From the IMG/VR virus record IMGVR_UViG_3300046463_000455, positions 1 to 21,455 of that record: 21,455 bases of DNA. One strand, written 5' to 3'. The DNA comes from a virus. Of the stretch, positions 7,873-14,179 are shown piece by piece. The position numbers were made by a program, and so were the translations under genes. Each line of letters starts with the position of its first letter. Position 1 is the first letter of the stretch. The notes under the pieces were generated by a model. That model was not told the origin of the DNA and did no database searches. It saw only the letters and a list, made by a program, of their open reading frames with translations.

Positions 7873-9308
7873 CAGTCGGCTCGCAACTGCGTGGCCTGGT
7901 CGCCGCCCATCAGACCGACGTGCACCGGGTCAGTGACATCGAGCCGCCAGCGCCGCCCCATCGGTCCCGCCATGCCGGTGCGGGTCACGGTCACCCGCTG
8001 CTCGCCGCGACCTTGAACTCCCAACTCACGATGCAAGGGGTTGCCCCAGTGAACACCACCATTGTCCGACCAGGAGATCCGCACCCGCGGCTGGGTGGCG
8101 ATCGGGTCGGGGCCGGTGGCAATGCCGGTGCCGGTGGCGAAGTCAAAGTCGGCGCGCGGGACGGCAGTGCGGTTGGGAAACTTCGCCACCGGGCCGCTCT
8201 CGAGGCGATAAAGTAGCGGGTCGCCATCCTCGGTGTGATTCATGTTGTCGACGGCCAGCAGTTTGCTGCCTGATACGGTATCACTGTCCGATATGGTGTC
8301 GCCGACGATCCATTGACCGAAGGCGAACACCGCCTGGGTTCCGCGCCAGCGGGCTATCTCGTAGGACGCGCGCTCGTTCCACTTCTGGGTGTTGAGGTCA
8401 AACTCCCAGCTCCAGGCGTCACACGACAGCACCCACTTGGGATGACCGCCCGAAATATACACGCAAGCCTCCAGCGTGTTCTTGTCGGCGACCGCTTCGA
8501 TCAGCCGGTCCAATTCTGGCGGTGAGACCTTGTTGGGCTGGTAGCCGTTGAGGATCACGACGGTGTTGTCGTCGGCAACCCAGATCAGGCCCTTGCCACC
8601 AAAGCCGTCCTCGTGCCCCGCGACGGCGTAACGGCCCGCTAGACCCGTCGACATCGAGTTCACTAGCGAATAGGGAAACGCCGGCGGTGTGTTGGCGGTG
8701 TCCTGATAGATTTCGATCGATGACGGGCCGAAGATATAAAGTTGGTCTTGCCAAGGGATGGCGCGCAGTGCTCCGTCCGGCTTGGCCTCTGCCACCGTGA
8801 AGGCGAGCGAATTGACGTTGACCGAGTTAAGGTCGCTGGCAAAGACGTGGCCGTCACCGATGGTGAAGAAGAAATAGCCGTGCTGGAAACAGACCGAGTT
8901 GGCACCAGCGACATCGACATCAGCGAAGGCTGAGACGGCGCTCGCCGTGACTGTGTGGACGCCATTGTCGGGATCGATGAATACGATGTCGGGCGTGGGC
9001 TTGTTATTGCGTGCCCAGAAGCCCTTGCTGGTGGTGGTAAGCAGCGTGCCGGTGAGCACCGTCTCGCTGCCACTGCTGTTGAACGTGGCGACGTGGCCGT
9101 TCCAGGCGGTGTAGAATGTGCCGGCGACTAACAGTCCGCCGCAGAAGCCGGTCTGGGTCGAGGTGGCAAACCGCGTCAGGCCGGGACAACGTGCCCATAT
9201 CACCCGGCCATCACCGAGCGGCTCGGCGAAACAGTTGAGCAGGCGGCCGGCGCCTTCCTGCGGCACACGGCCGGGGGCCGATGATAGCGGGAATGGTATG
9301 GCCGTCAT
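7872..9308 (-). CDS. Packaged-DNA stabilisation protein / tail hub, P22 gp10-like
   Basis: The product is 478 aa from the ATG at 9308, which shares its A with the TAA of the preceding gene (TAATG). The in-frame extension to 9383 is out-of-frame sequence from the neighbouring gene. The length is close to P22 gp10 (472 aa). The N-terminus 'IPFPLSSAPGRVPQEGAGRLLNCFAEPLG...WARCPGLTRF' has the gp10-like pattern of a Leu-Asn-(Met/Cys)-(Leu/Phe)-Ala-x-Pro core followed by a Pro-Gly loop. Beta-propeller-like strands with repeated Gly/Trp/Asp motifs follow ('QDQLYIFGPSSIEIYQDT', 'WVADDNTVVILNGYQPNKVS'). In P22, gp10 hexamers join gp4 under the portal and close the packaged head. A gp4-like gene sits just upstream, as in P22. 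Confidence 0.8.
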   Translation of the reverse strand: MTAIPFPLSSAPGRVPQEGAGRLLNCFAEPLGDGRVIWARCPGLTRFATSTQTGFCGGLLVAGTFYTAWNGHVATFNSSGSETVLTGTLLTTTSKGFWARNNKPTPDIVFIDPDNGVHTVTASAVSAFADVDVAGANSVCFQHGYFFFTIGDGHVFASDLNSVNVNSLAFTVAEAKPDGALRAIPWQDQLYIFGPSSIEIYQDTANTPPAFPYSLVNSMSTGLAGRYAVAGHEDGFGGKGLIWVADDNTVVILNGYQPNKVSPPELDRLIEAVADKNTLEACVYISGGHPKWVLSCDAWSWEFDLNTQKWNERASYEIARWRGTQAVFAFGQWIVGDTISDSDTVSGSKLLAVDNMNHTEDGDPLLYRLESGPVAKFPNRTAVPRADFDFATGTGIATGPDPIATQPRVRISWSDNGGVHWGNPLHRELGVQGRGEQRVTVTRTGMAGPMGRRWRLDVTDPVHVGLMGGDQATQLRAD

Positions 9309-9652
9309 TAGAAGTATTCCGAGCGCATGACCTCGTAGGTCGGGCCGCCGCGCGCCGCCACCCGCAACTTCTGCATCGCCCATTCCATCATCTGGATGTT
9401 CTTCTGCCCGCCATAAGCGCGCGTGGCCACCTCGGCGATGTAGGCGACCAGCGGGTTGAAAATGACGTAAGGAAACTCGTCGCTGTCATCCAGCCGAATG
9501 ACTTCCTGGCCCACCAGGTCGTCCAGACACTTGTCGATGATGCCGTCGATCTTGGCCACGTCCTCGGCCGAGTTCGTCTGCCCTGCACCAGGCAGACCGA
9601 GTTCGTCGAGAACCGCATCGATCAGTTCAGGCCGCGTTGCTGTCGATGGCAT
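9308..9652 (-). CDS. Head-to-tail adaptor, P22 gp4-like (tail accessory factor)
   Basis: The product is a 114-aa helical protein: 'TRPELIDAVLDELGLPGAGQTNSAEDVAKIDGIIDKCLDDLVGQEVIRLDDSDEFPYVIFNPLVAYIAEVAT'. The pattern of an N-terminal helix ending in 'L..LGV..AGQ', a second helix containing 'D..ID..L..L', and then 'D.IP....NPL....A' is that of short podovirus head-tail connector proteins lying between the coat and gp10 genes. The start overlaps the 104-aa gene by 26 nt. It probably binds the portal and recruits the gp10-like hub. It is shorter than P22 gp4 (166 aa), so the identification rests on synteny and fold pattern. Confidence 0.65.
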   Translation of the reverse strand: MPSTATRPELIDAVLDELGLPGAGQTNSAEDVAKIDGIIDKCLDDLVGQEVIRLDDSDEFPYVIFNPLVAYIAEVATRAYGGQKNIQMMEWAMQKLRVAARGGPTYEVMRSEYF

Positions 9653-9941
9653 CGGGTTTTACCTTCGGTGGACGGCCGGGGCGGCGCTTCGGTTCCGGCG
9701 CCTCGTCAGCCGGCTCGGGCATGTGCTCCTCGTCGTACCGCTCCTGCTCGGCGGCGGTCAGTTCGACCTCGAAGAAGCGACTGCCGATGGCTTTCCTGAT
9801 AATATGTGGATCGGCGATGTTGACCGGCTTGCCTTTGTCGAAACGGTGGTCACCAAAGCCTATGATGAAGCTAGGACCGACGCCGCTGCCGTCCTCGCGT
9901 TCATGCAGAAAATCCTCACCCGACCAAGTTATTTTGGCCAT
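9627..9941 (-). CDS. Hypothetical phage protein, 104 aa, with a basic AT-hook-like tail
   Basis: The ATG overlaps the glycosyltransferase stop (TAATG), and its 3' end overlaps the adaptor gene by 26 nt. The first ~70 residues form a compact acidic/aromatic domain ('ITWSGEDFLHERE...PSFIIGFGDHRF..GKPVNIAD.HIIRKAIGSRFFEV'). The region from residue ~70 is low-complexity Glu/Pro followed by 'KRRPGRPPKVKP'. The R-P-G-R-P-P core resembles an AT-hook, which binds the minor groove of AT-rich DNA, but such a core also occurs by chance in Pro/Arg linkers. It could be a minor head protein. Function unknown. Confidence 0.65.
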   Translation of the reverse strand: MAKITWSGEDFLHEREDGSGVGPSFIIGFGDHRFDKGKPVNIADPHIIRKAIGSRFFEVELTAAEQERYDEEHMPEPADEAPEPKRRPGRPPKVKPDAIDSNAA

Positions 9942-10642
9942 TACGCCGCCTCCGCTTTTGTGGTTTCCATGTCGGCCGGACAGTAATCGTGACAGACATT
10001 GCCGTCGTAGTGACGCAGCCGGATGTCAGGATCAATCCAACAATGGCCGCCGATCTCGCGCCACTTACGGCAGAAGTTGTAGTCCTCGCCCTCATCTTGC
10101 AGCTCAGTGCCTTCATCGATGAGATCGAGCCAGAACCAGGTCCGCATCGGATAGGTCTTGGGATCGCCCTCACAGGTATAGGGCCTCGTGACCGGCTCCA
10201 ATTTTGCGAACACGTCGGATTGAATGGCAAGAAATCCTGCCCCGGCGCTGTCGACGCGCCAGAGTCGACCAGACTTGGTGAGGGCTCCGATCAACGGACC
10301 TTGTGGCCACCGCATTACGACACCGGGTTCTTCGTCCCAGCGTTGATGCCGCTTTGCACCAACACCGCCGACGACCTCGACACCGTGTTCAGTGAGTTTG
10401 AATAAATCTGGAGCATTCCAAGCGATGTCGTCGTCGACAAAAATAATCCAGTCGCATTTTTCGGCGAGTGCATTGGCGACCAGGCGATTGCGCACTCGCG
10501 GCAGGATGGCACAACCTGGACCGTTATAAGGAACGACTTCGATGCTTCGCTGCGAAGCGAGTCTCAGCGTATCGATGAGCGAGAACATGTGCTGGTGATG
10601 CACTGTGCCCAAGCGATTAGGCGTGCAGAGACCGATTTTCAT
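9941..10642 (-). CDS. GT-A fold glycosyltransferase
   Basis: The product is 233 aa with a GGAG about 6 nt before the ATG. GT-A hallmarks are visible: an N-terminal strand 'KIGLCTPNR'; the nucleotide-sugar site 'ALAEKCDWIIFVDDDIAW' with the DxD triad at residues 70-72; an acceptor/catalytic segment 'EGEDYNFCRKWREIG' (E186, D187); and a C-terminal metal-binding His in 'RLRHYDGNVCHD' (H211). All key residues are present, so it is likely active and uses a nucleotide sugar with a divalent metal. It is cytoplasmic, with no signal peptide or membrane anchor. It lies just after the capsid and decoration genes, beyond a terminator. It may modify virion proteins or host surface sugars; the substrate cannot be read from the sequence. 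Confidence 0.85.
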   Translation of the reverse strand: MKIGLCTPNRLGTVHHQHMFSLIDTLRLASQRSIEVVPYNGPGCAILPRVRNRLVANALAEKCDWIIFVDDDIAWNAPDLFKLTEHGVEVVGGVGAKRHQRWDEEPGVVMRWPQGPLIGALTKSGRLWRVDSAGAGFLAIQSDVFAKLEPVTRPYTCEGDPKTYPMRTWFWLDLIDEGTELQDEGEDYNFCRKWREIGGHCWIDPDIRLRHYDGNVCHDYCPADMETTKAEAA

Positions 10643-10654
10643 TTGAACTCCAGC

Positions 10655-10683
10655 AAAAGGACGTGGGGAATGCCCCCACGTCC
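10655..10683 (-). terminator. Rho-independent terminator after the capsid/decoration genes
   Basis: The minus strand has a perfect 10-bp stem, GGACGTGGGG (10683-10674) and CCCCACGTCC (10668-10659), a 5-nt loop and then TTTT (10658-10655). It lies 8 nt past the stop of the decoration-like gene and just ahead of the glycosyltransferase ribosome-binding site. It would separate high-level capsid expression from the downstream genes. Confidence 0.8.
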
Positions 10684-10690
10684 ATGTTTG

Positions 10691-11083
10691 TTATTCGACC
10701 GGCAGGTACTCTACGACGACATAGCCAGCACCTGCTGTAGCAGCGGTTCCAGTGGAAACACTGGTGGCGATGACTGACGTGTCGACAGTTGGGGTAGCGG
10801 TGGTCGCGGTAGCCAACGCTGTGCCGCCGGTGATGACTCCCGCAGTACCAAGCAAGACGCCGGTGCCGTAGGAGGCGTCAGACGCCGTGGTGCCAATTTT
10901 CAGCGTATTGGTGGTGCTGTTGTTGAACGCCGTCGTGACGATGACCCAACTGCGTAGCACGATGGCCTTGGCGGGAAGCGTGCCGACTTGCACAATTCCC
11001 GAGGAACCAAGGCTGAAGTCGATCGGAGCACGCAGATACTGCACCGCCTGGATGCTGTTACTTCTTGCTGGGATTGTTGCCAT
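10691..11083 (-). CDS. Probable capsid decoration or head-fibre protein, 130 aa
   Basis: This small Thr/Ala/Gly/Val-rich, Cys-free protein has a good AGAAGGAA ribosome-binding site upstream. The N-terminal half ('YLRAPIDFSLGSSGIVQVGTLPAKAIVLRSWVIVTTAFNN') is followed by a long beta-prone Thr/Ala stretch and the ending 'GAGYVVVEYLPVE'. It lies directly after the major capsid gene and before a strong terminator, the usual place for a stoichiometric decoration or cementing protein. I do not recognise a specific family. The role is inferred from place, size and composition. Confidence 0.6.
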   Translation of the reverse strand: MATIPARSNSIQAVQYLRAPIDFSLGSSGIVQVGTLPAKAIVLRSWVIVTTAFNNSTTNTLKIGTTASDASYGTGVLLGTAGVITGGTALATATTATPTVDTSVIATSVSTGTAATAGAGYVVVEYLPVE

Positions 11084-11119
11084 GATGCGATTTCCTTCTC
11101 TATGGGTTTGCTATGAGGA

Positions 11120-12279
11120 TCACGCGTCAGGATTGGCAGCATAGAAGCCGGTGGCGATCGACCATTCCCGCAAATTGCCAGCGATGGTTTTCTTAAACAT
11201 CTTGCCGATGCCGTAAGCCATCTCAACACCGACACCTCGCAGGAACTGATAGTCGGTCTCGTCGCGCTGGGTGGGACGCGCCATCTGTCCCCAGCCAAAC
11301 GCCATGGCACCCTGGCCGCACAACCAGACCGGACGCACGTCGCTGGCGCCACCACCAGTGCCGCCGGTATCAGCAGTTCCGGCATTGGTGTAGTAAGCCG
11401 GCGCCAACGTATCGATCTCCGGCACCTCGCGATGGATAACGCCGTCGTCGATCAGGTCGCCATCCTGGAAGATCGGGTTCTTGAGTCCCGGTTCCTCGCG
11501 TGGACGGGCGTCCTTGTTGATGGTGTCGAGGCTCAGTTTCATATCGCGGAAGGTGCGAGACCCGTGGAAGGCGACAAAGTACTCGCGGCCGTCCTCGACC
11601 TTGTAGGGCCGCAGTTTTGGCGTGGCCGCCTTGGCAGTGCGCTTGAGCAACCGCATGTTGGCTCGGTTGCAGATGTCATTGGTCTTGTCGAGGAGGGCGA
11701 GCGAGCCGGAAAACCCGCCTGCAGGTTTGACTTTAACTGACCAAACACAACACGGTCGGCATTATCAGTCTGCCATGTGTTTTTCTGCGCTGCGGTCGAC
11801 GACTGGAACAGGATGCCATTGACGCGCTGGCCGGCCGAGGTGTCGATGTTGGCCGGGGCCGACTCCGACGGCAACGCATAGAGCGCGCCGACGATCTCGT
11901 CCCGCTGCAGGCTTTTGCCCCAGTCGCTGAGCAGCGAGCGGGCCTCGTCGAACACCATCGCACTGTCTTTGCGGCGGGCGGACTTAGAGGAGACCACGGC
12001 GTTTCTGGCGTAGTCGATCCACAGCCGCATGCCGTAGTCGTCGATCTTCTCTTCATTGCCGACCAGCGTGCCGGAGCCGATCGCGGTGCCCTGGAGCGCC
12101 GCCACCAGCGGGATGTTCATCTGGTTTCCGGCCTCGGTGAGCTCGCGGCGGAGCCGGATGATGGCGCTCATATCCTCGCCCATGTACGGGCTGAAGAGGT
12201 TCTGCCGGACGTATTCCCGGTTGATCTCCTTAGTGAACTTGATGAGGATATTATTGGTCTGTGGAGTGCTAAGGGCCAT
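11120..12279 (-). CDS. Major capsid protein, N4gp56 family, split by a -1 frameshift
   Basis: The ATG at 12279 has an AGGAAAGGA upstream. The N-terminal frame gives 'TPQTNNILIKFTKEINREYVRQNLFSPYMGEDMSAIIRLRREL.EAGNQMNIPLV' and continues to 'VVFGQLKSNLQAG', typical of N4gp56-type coat proteins. It then leaves the family pattern and stops at 11539. The matching C-terminal half is in the -1 frame: 'FSGSLALLDKTNDICNRANMRLLKRTAKAATPKLRPYKV..GREYFVAFHG', 'DARPREE...NPIFQDGDLIDDGVIHREVPEI', down to TGA at 11120. Joining them at codon 189 gives ~386 aa, normal for this family. The junction lies at GGGTTTT. It forms the icosahedral shell; the scaffold gene is immediately upstream. Whether the break is real, recoded or a sequencing error is open. 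Confidence 0.85.
11710..11716 (-). other. GGGTTTT heptamer at the capsid frame switch
   Basis: In the upstream reading frame the codons are G|GGT|TTT, the X XXY YYZ arrangement of a -1 slippery site. A -1 slip here continues exactly into the downstream half of the capsid gene. Only a weak 6-bp pairing (GGCTCG with a CGAGCC about 40 nt on) is visible downstream, and it starts too close to the heptamer. A missing base in the G3 or T4 run would give the same picture. Confidence 0.5.
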
Positions 12280-12306
12280 GGCCCTGATCCTTTCCTACCG
12301 GCTGGG

Positions 12307-13203
12307 CTAGCGCCGCGGGCCGGTTGTCGCGTGCCGGAAGATGGCCTCGTCGGACATGTCCGTGTCGTCGTCGCCAGCGATGGCGGCGCCGGACGGAGTG
12401 ATGCCGTTGAGGGATGGGGGCAGGCGGACAGGGGAAGGTTGGCGTAAACCGTTGCCGGTCGATGGCACGACCGAGAGGCGCAGGGCGGCGGCGGCTTTCG
12501 CCAGATACGCCGGGTCTTTCAACGCCTCGTCCAGAATCCGCTGCTTGTAGGCAGCGGGATCGGGACCGACTTCGCGGATGGCCTCACGCTCGGAGTACCA
12601 GGCCAGCAGTTCGTCGCCCGGATCGGGCGCGTCCCTGATCCTGGCGCGGTCCACTACTGAGGCCTTCAAGACTTCCGCATAGGCCTTGTCGAACCGCTCG
12701 GGGTTGGCCCGGCGCGCATAACGCAAGCTGATATCGCCAGCTTGCGCTTTGAGCGCCTCCTGCCATTCGTTCCGGAGATGGGCTTGATAGCCGGCCGGAT
12801 CGAGCAGCGGGTCGGGCGTTTCCTGAGGTTTTGGCGGTTCGGGAGGCTTCGGCGGATTGCGCCGCAGTTCGGCTATCTCACGCTCGAGCTGCTGGTACTT
12901 GGCTTCGGCCGCACGACGGTTTTCGGCCTCCTCGCGCAGCCGCCAGGCGGGGATGTGCCCGCCGTCAGACTCCGGAGTTGGCTCTGCAGGCGGCGGCGTT
13001 GCATCCGTGGGCGCGGGGGTGTCCCCAGCCTTGGGCGCAAACCGGCCGTGCTCGTCGCGCGGTTGGTCGCCGGCTTCGGGCGGTGGGGTCTCGGTCTCCG
13101 CGGCTACGGCAACAGCAGGCTCGGGAGCCTGATCCGCCTTGGCCTCATTGAACAGATCCTCGTCCGAAACGTCGACATCCACGACGGTAGGTTCGTCTGC
13201 CAT
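12307..13203 (-). CDS. Capsid scaffold protein
   Basis: The product is 298 aa from ATG 13203 (MADEPTVVDVDVSDEDLF), with a GGGGA just upstream. An in-frame TTG at 13218 is less likely. It is acidic and Pro-rich at the N-terminus (residues ~1-85), includes 'QPRDEHGRFAPK', a motif common in phage scaffold proteins, and has a charged helical or coiled-coil segment (~90-125: 'AWRLREEAENRRAAEAKYQQLEREIAELRRN'). A helical C-terminal part ends in 'DEAIFRHATTGPRR'. It lies directly before the capsid gene. Its role is to guide procapsid assembly and then leave the shell. No protease domain is seen. Confidence 0.82.
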   Translation of the reverse strand: MADEPTVVDVDVSDEDLFNEAKADQAPEPAVAVAAETETPPPEAGDQPRDEHGRFAPKAGDTPAPTDATPPPAEPTPESDGGHIPAWRLREEAENRRAAEAKYQQLEREIAELRRNPPKPPEPPKPQETPDPLLDPAGYQAHLRNEWQEALKAQAGDISLRYARRANPERFDKAYAEVLKASVVDRARIRDAPDPGDELLAWYSEREAIREVGPDPAAYKQRILDEALKDPAYLAKAAAALRLSVVPSTGNGLRQPSPVRLPPSLNGITPSGAAIAGDDDTDMSDEAIFRHATTGPRR

Positions 13204-13273
13204 ATAATCCCCGTCCAAAATCGCGGTTTCGCCCAGCGACGGCGCAATTCACCCCTTGACGGCGGGCGTGCCG

Positions 13274-13292
13274 CGCCGCGTTTCGTGCGGCG
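13274..13292. other. Hairpin CGCCGC/GCGGCG in the scaffold leader
   Basis: A perfect 6-bp stem closes the loop GTTTCGT (13280-13286). The same seven-base loop sits on a different stem (GCCC/GGGC) at about 2956-2970 within structured RNA 1. It lies between motif copy D and the scaffold start. It may be a related RNA element or chance; the function is unknown. Confidence 0.35.
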
Positions 13293-13303
13293 GTACGTCG
13301 ACG

Positions 13304-13342
13304 GGGAGAGTCTGGGAGGGGGAATTCGAGGACAACGCACCT
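13304..13342 (-). promoter_or_regulatory. Bipartite repeat motif, copy D (upstream of scaffold/capsid genes)
   Basis: On the minus strand: AGGTGCGTTGTC (13342-13331), 19 nt, then ACTCTCCC (13311-13304), with a CCCCTCC block between that is shared with copy A. It starts 7 nt after the stop of the 67-aa gene and about 100 nt ahead of the scaffold ATG. This is a natural place for the promoter of the capsid genes. Confidence 0.55.
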
Positions 13343-13348
13343 AAGCAA

Positions 13349-13552
13349 TTAGGCGGCGGCGGAAGGCTCGTCCTGCTCGGGAACCTCGAGCGCATAATCG
13401 AGGTAGAGGTCGATCCACGAAGGCTCGATAAGCACGGCCATCGCAGTCAGACACTCAGCGTAAGTCCAGTAGGTGTAGGAACTGGGGTTGAACTGATAGG
13501 CCTTCCTGGCCTCGCGAATTGCTCGCTCGATCGCCAAAATAGCAGAGGCCAT
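13349..13552 (-). CDS. Hypothetical small protein, 67 aa
   Basis: This helical, Ala/Tyr-rich protein includes 'AILAIERAIREARKAYQFNPSSYTYWTYAECLTAMAVLIEPSWIDLYLDYALEVPE'. The ATG has a GGGGA about 8 nt upstream. The composition is protein-like, with a spread of hydrophobic and charged residues, and the spacing of aromatic residues suggests a compact helical hairpin, possibly TPR-like. It sits between structured RNA 2 and motif D, upstream of the scaffold gene. I do not recognise a family, and a virion role is not indicated. Confidence 0.6.
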   Translation of the reverse strand: MASAILAIERAIREARKAYQFNPSSYTYWTYAECLTAMAVLIEPSWIDLYLDYALEVPEQDEPSAAA

Positions 13553-13587
13553 TTTCAGATCCCCATAGCTTACCCCTTTCTGCCTGC

Positions 13588-14041
13588 GTATGGGCTTGCT
13601 GGCCTGCTGGCCTTGCCCTTACTGCAGCCCCTTGCGAGGGGGAGGCCGATATTGCGGCCCGCATACTTGGTGCCCTTTGCCGATGACCGGCCCGAGCGAT
13701 GCTCGTCTGCGCGACATTTTTTAGGCTGTCGCCTGTGGCTCGGCCGCCTACCGCGCCACAGCTTTTACCTTCCTGGGGTTTGCCCAGTCCGCAGGCCCGG
13801 GTCGCAATGGGGACAGCGTTGCCCGGCTTTTTGGTTCCGGCGGTTAGTCGGCGGCCAGCAATACGCCGTCTTCCTTGGAGAGGTTCAGGTGCCTAGCCCT
13901 CGGCGGGTCGTTGCGGTAAAAGGGTCGCAACGGTCAGGGATTAGGCGGCACCTATTCCCTGTTCGGAGCCGGCTACGTCCAAGCAACGTGGTCGGCTCAC
14001 CTATTTAACGACAGGGCTGCCAAGACCCCACCGGCTCTGTC
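13588..14041 (+). ncRNA. Putative structured RNA, copy 2 (unassigned family)
   Basis: No convincing gene is present from 13553 to 14179, but stems follow one another: GTATG/CATAC (13588-13592/13662-13666) around CCCCT/AGGGG (13628-13641); CGAGC/GCTCG (13693-13705); GCGACA/TGTCGC (13711-13732); CTGTGGC/GCCACAG (13733-13761, followed by CTTTT); CTGGG/CCCAG (13773-13787); CCGGG..CAA/TTGCCCGG (13797-13826); CGTTGCG/CGCAACG (13909-13932); CAGGGA/TCCCTG (13935-13961); GAGCCG/CGGCTC (13966-13998, inner ACGT/ACGT); and GACAGGGC/GCTCTGTC (14010-14041, one G.U). The part from ~13886 aligns with 3121-3255 of copy 1. The last stem is an insertion absent from copy 1. G.U pairs favour the plus strand. Confidence 0.6.
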
Positions 14042-14054
14042 AGTGACCAGCTGG

Positions 14055-14094
14055 GGCCGAGTTTGGATGAGGACAGGATCGCCACAACGCACCC
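14055..14094 (-). promoter_or_regulatory. Bipartite repeat motif, copy E (right end of structured RNA 2)
   Basis: On the minus strand: GGGTGCGTTGTG (14094-14083), 20 nt, then ACTCGGCC (14062-14055). The first box lies in the loop of GATCGCC/GGCGGTC (7 bp, one G.U). It has the same position relative to structured RNA 2 as copy B has to RNA 1. It could drive the antisense strand towards the 67-aa gene, or be part of the leader of the plus-strand gene at 14180. Confidence 0.5.
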
Positions 14095-14179
14095 TACCAG
14101 GGCGGTCTAATTTTTAGCCGTTGACACGGCGAGTCCGGCCCGCTTGGGTGGTGGCTGGCAAACTGGTAGGGAGACCATC

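Noticed and set aside
12742-13344. Plus-strand frame (200 aa) opposite the scaffold gene
   Set aside because: Shadow of a typical acidic/Pro-rich scaffold gene; it is Arg/Gly-rich antisense translation.
13733-13766. CTGTGGC/GCCACAG hairpin followed by CTTTT as a plus-strand terminator
   Set aside because: The loop is 15 nt and the T run short. It lies in the middle of a run of hairpins and is better read as part of the structured RNA.
13256-14008. Plus-strand frame (250 aa) across the gap between scaffold and spike
   Set aside because: It runs antisense to the 67-aa gene and through the hairpin series shared with the other gap. It has no ribosome-binding site and no protein-like pattern.
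14121-14149. TTGACA at 14121 as a sigma-70 -35 box for the gene at 14180
   Set aside because: At 17 nt spacing the -10 position reads TTGGGT, a poor match, so no promoter is claimed.
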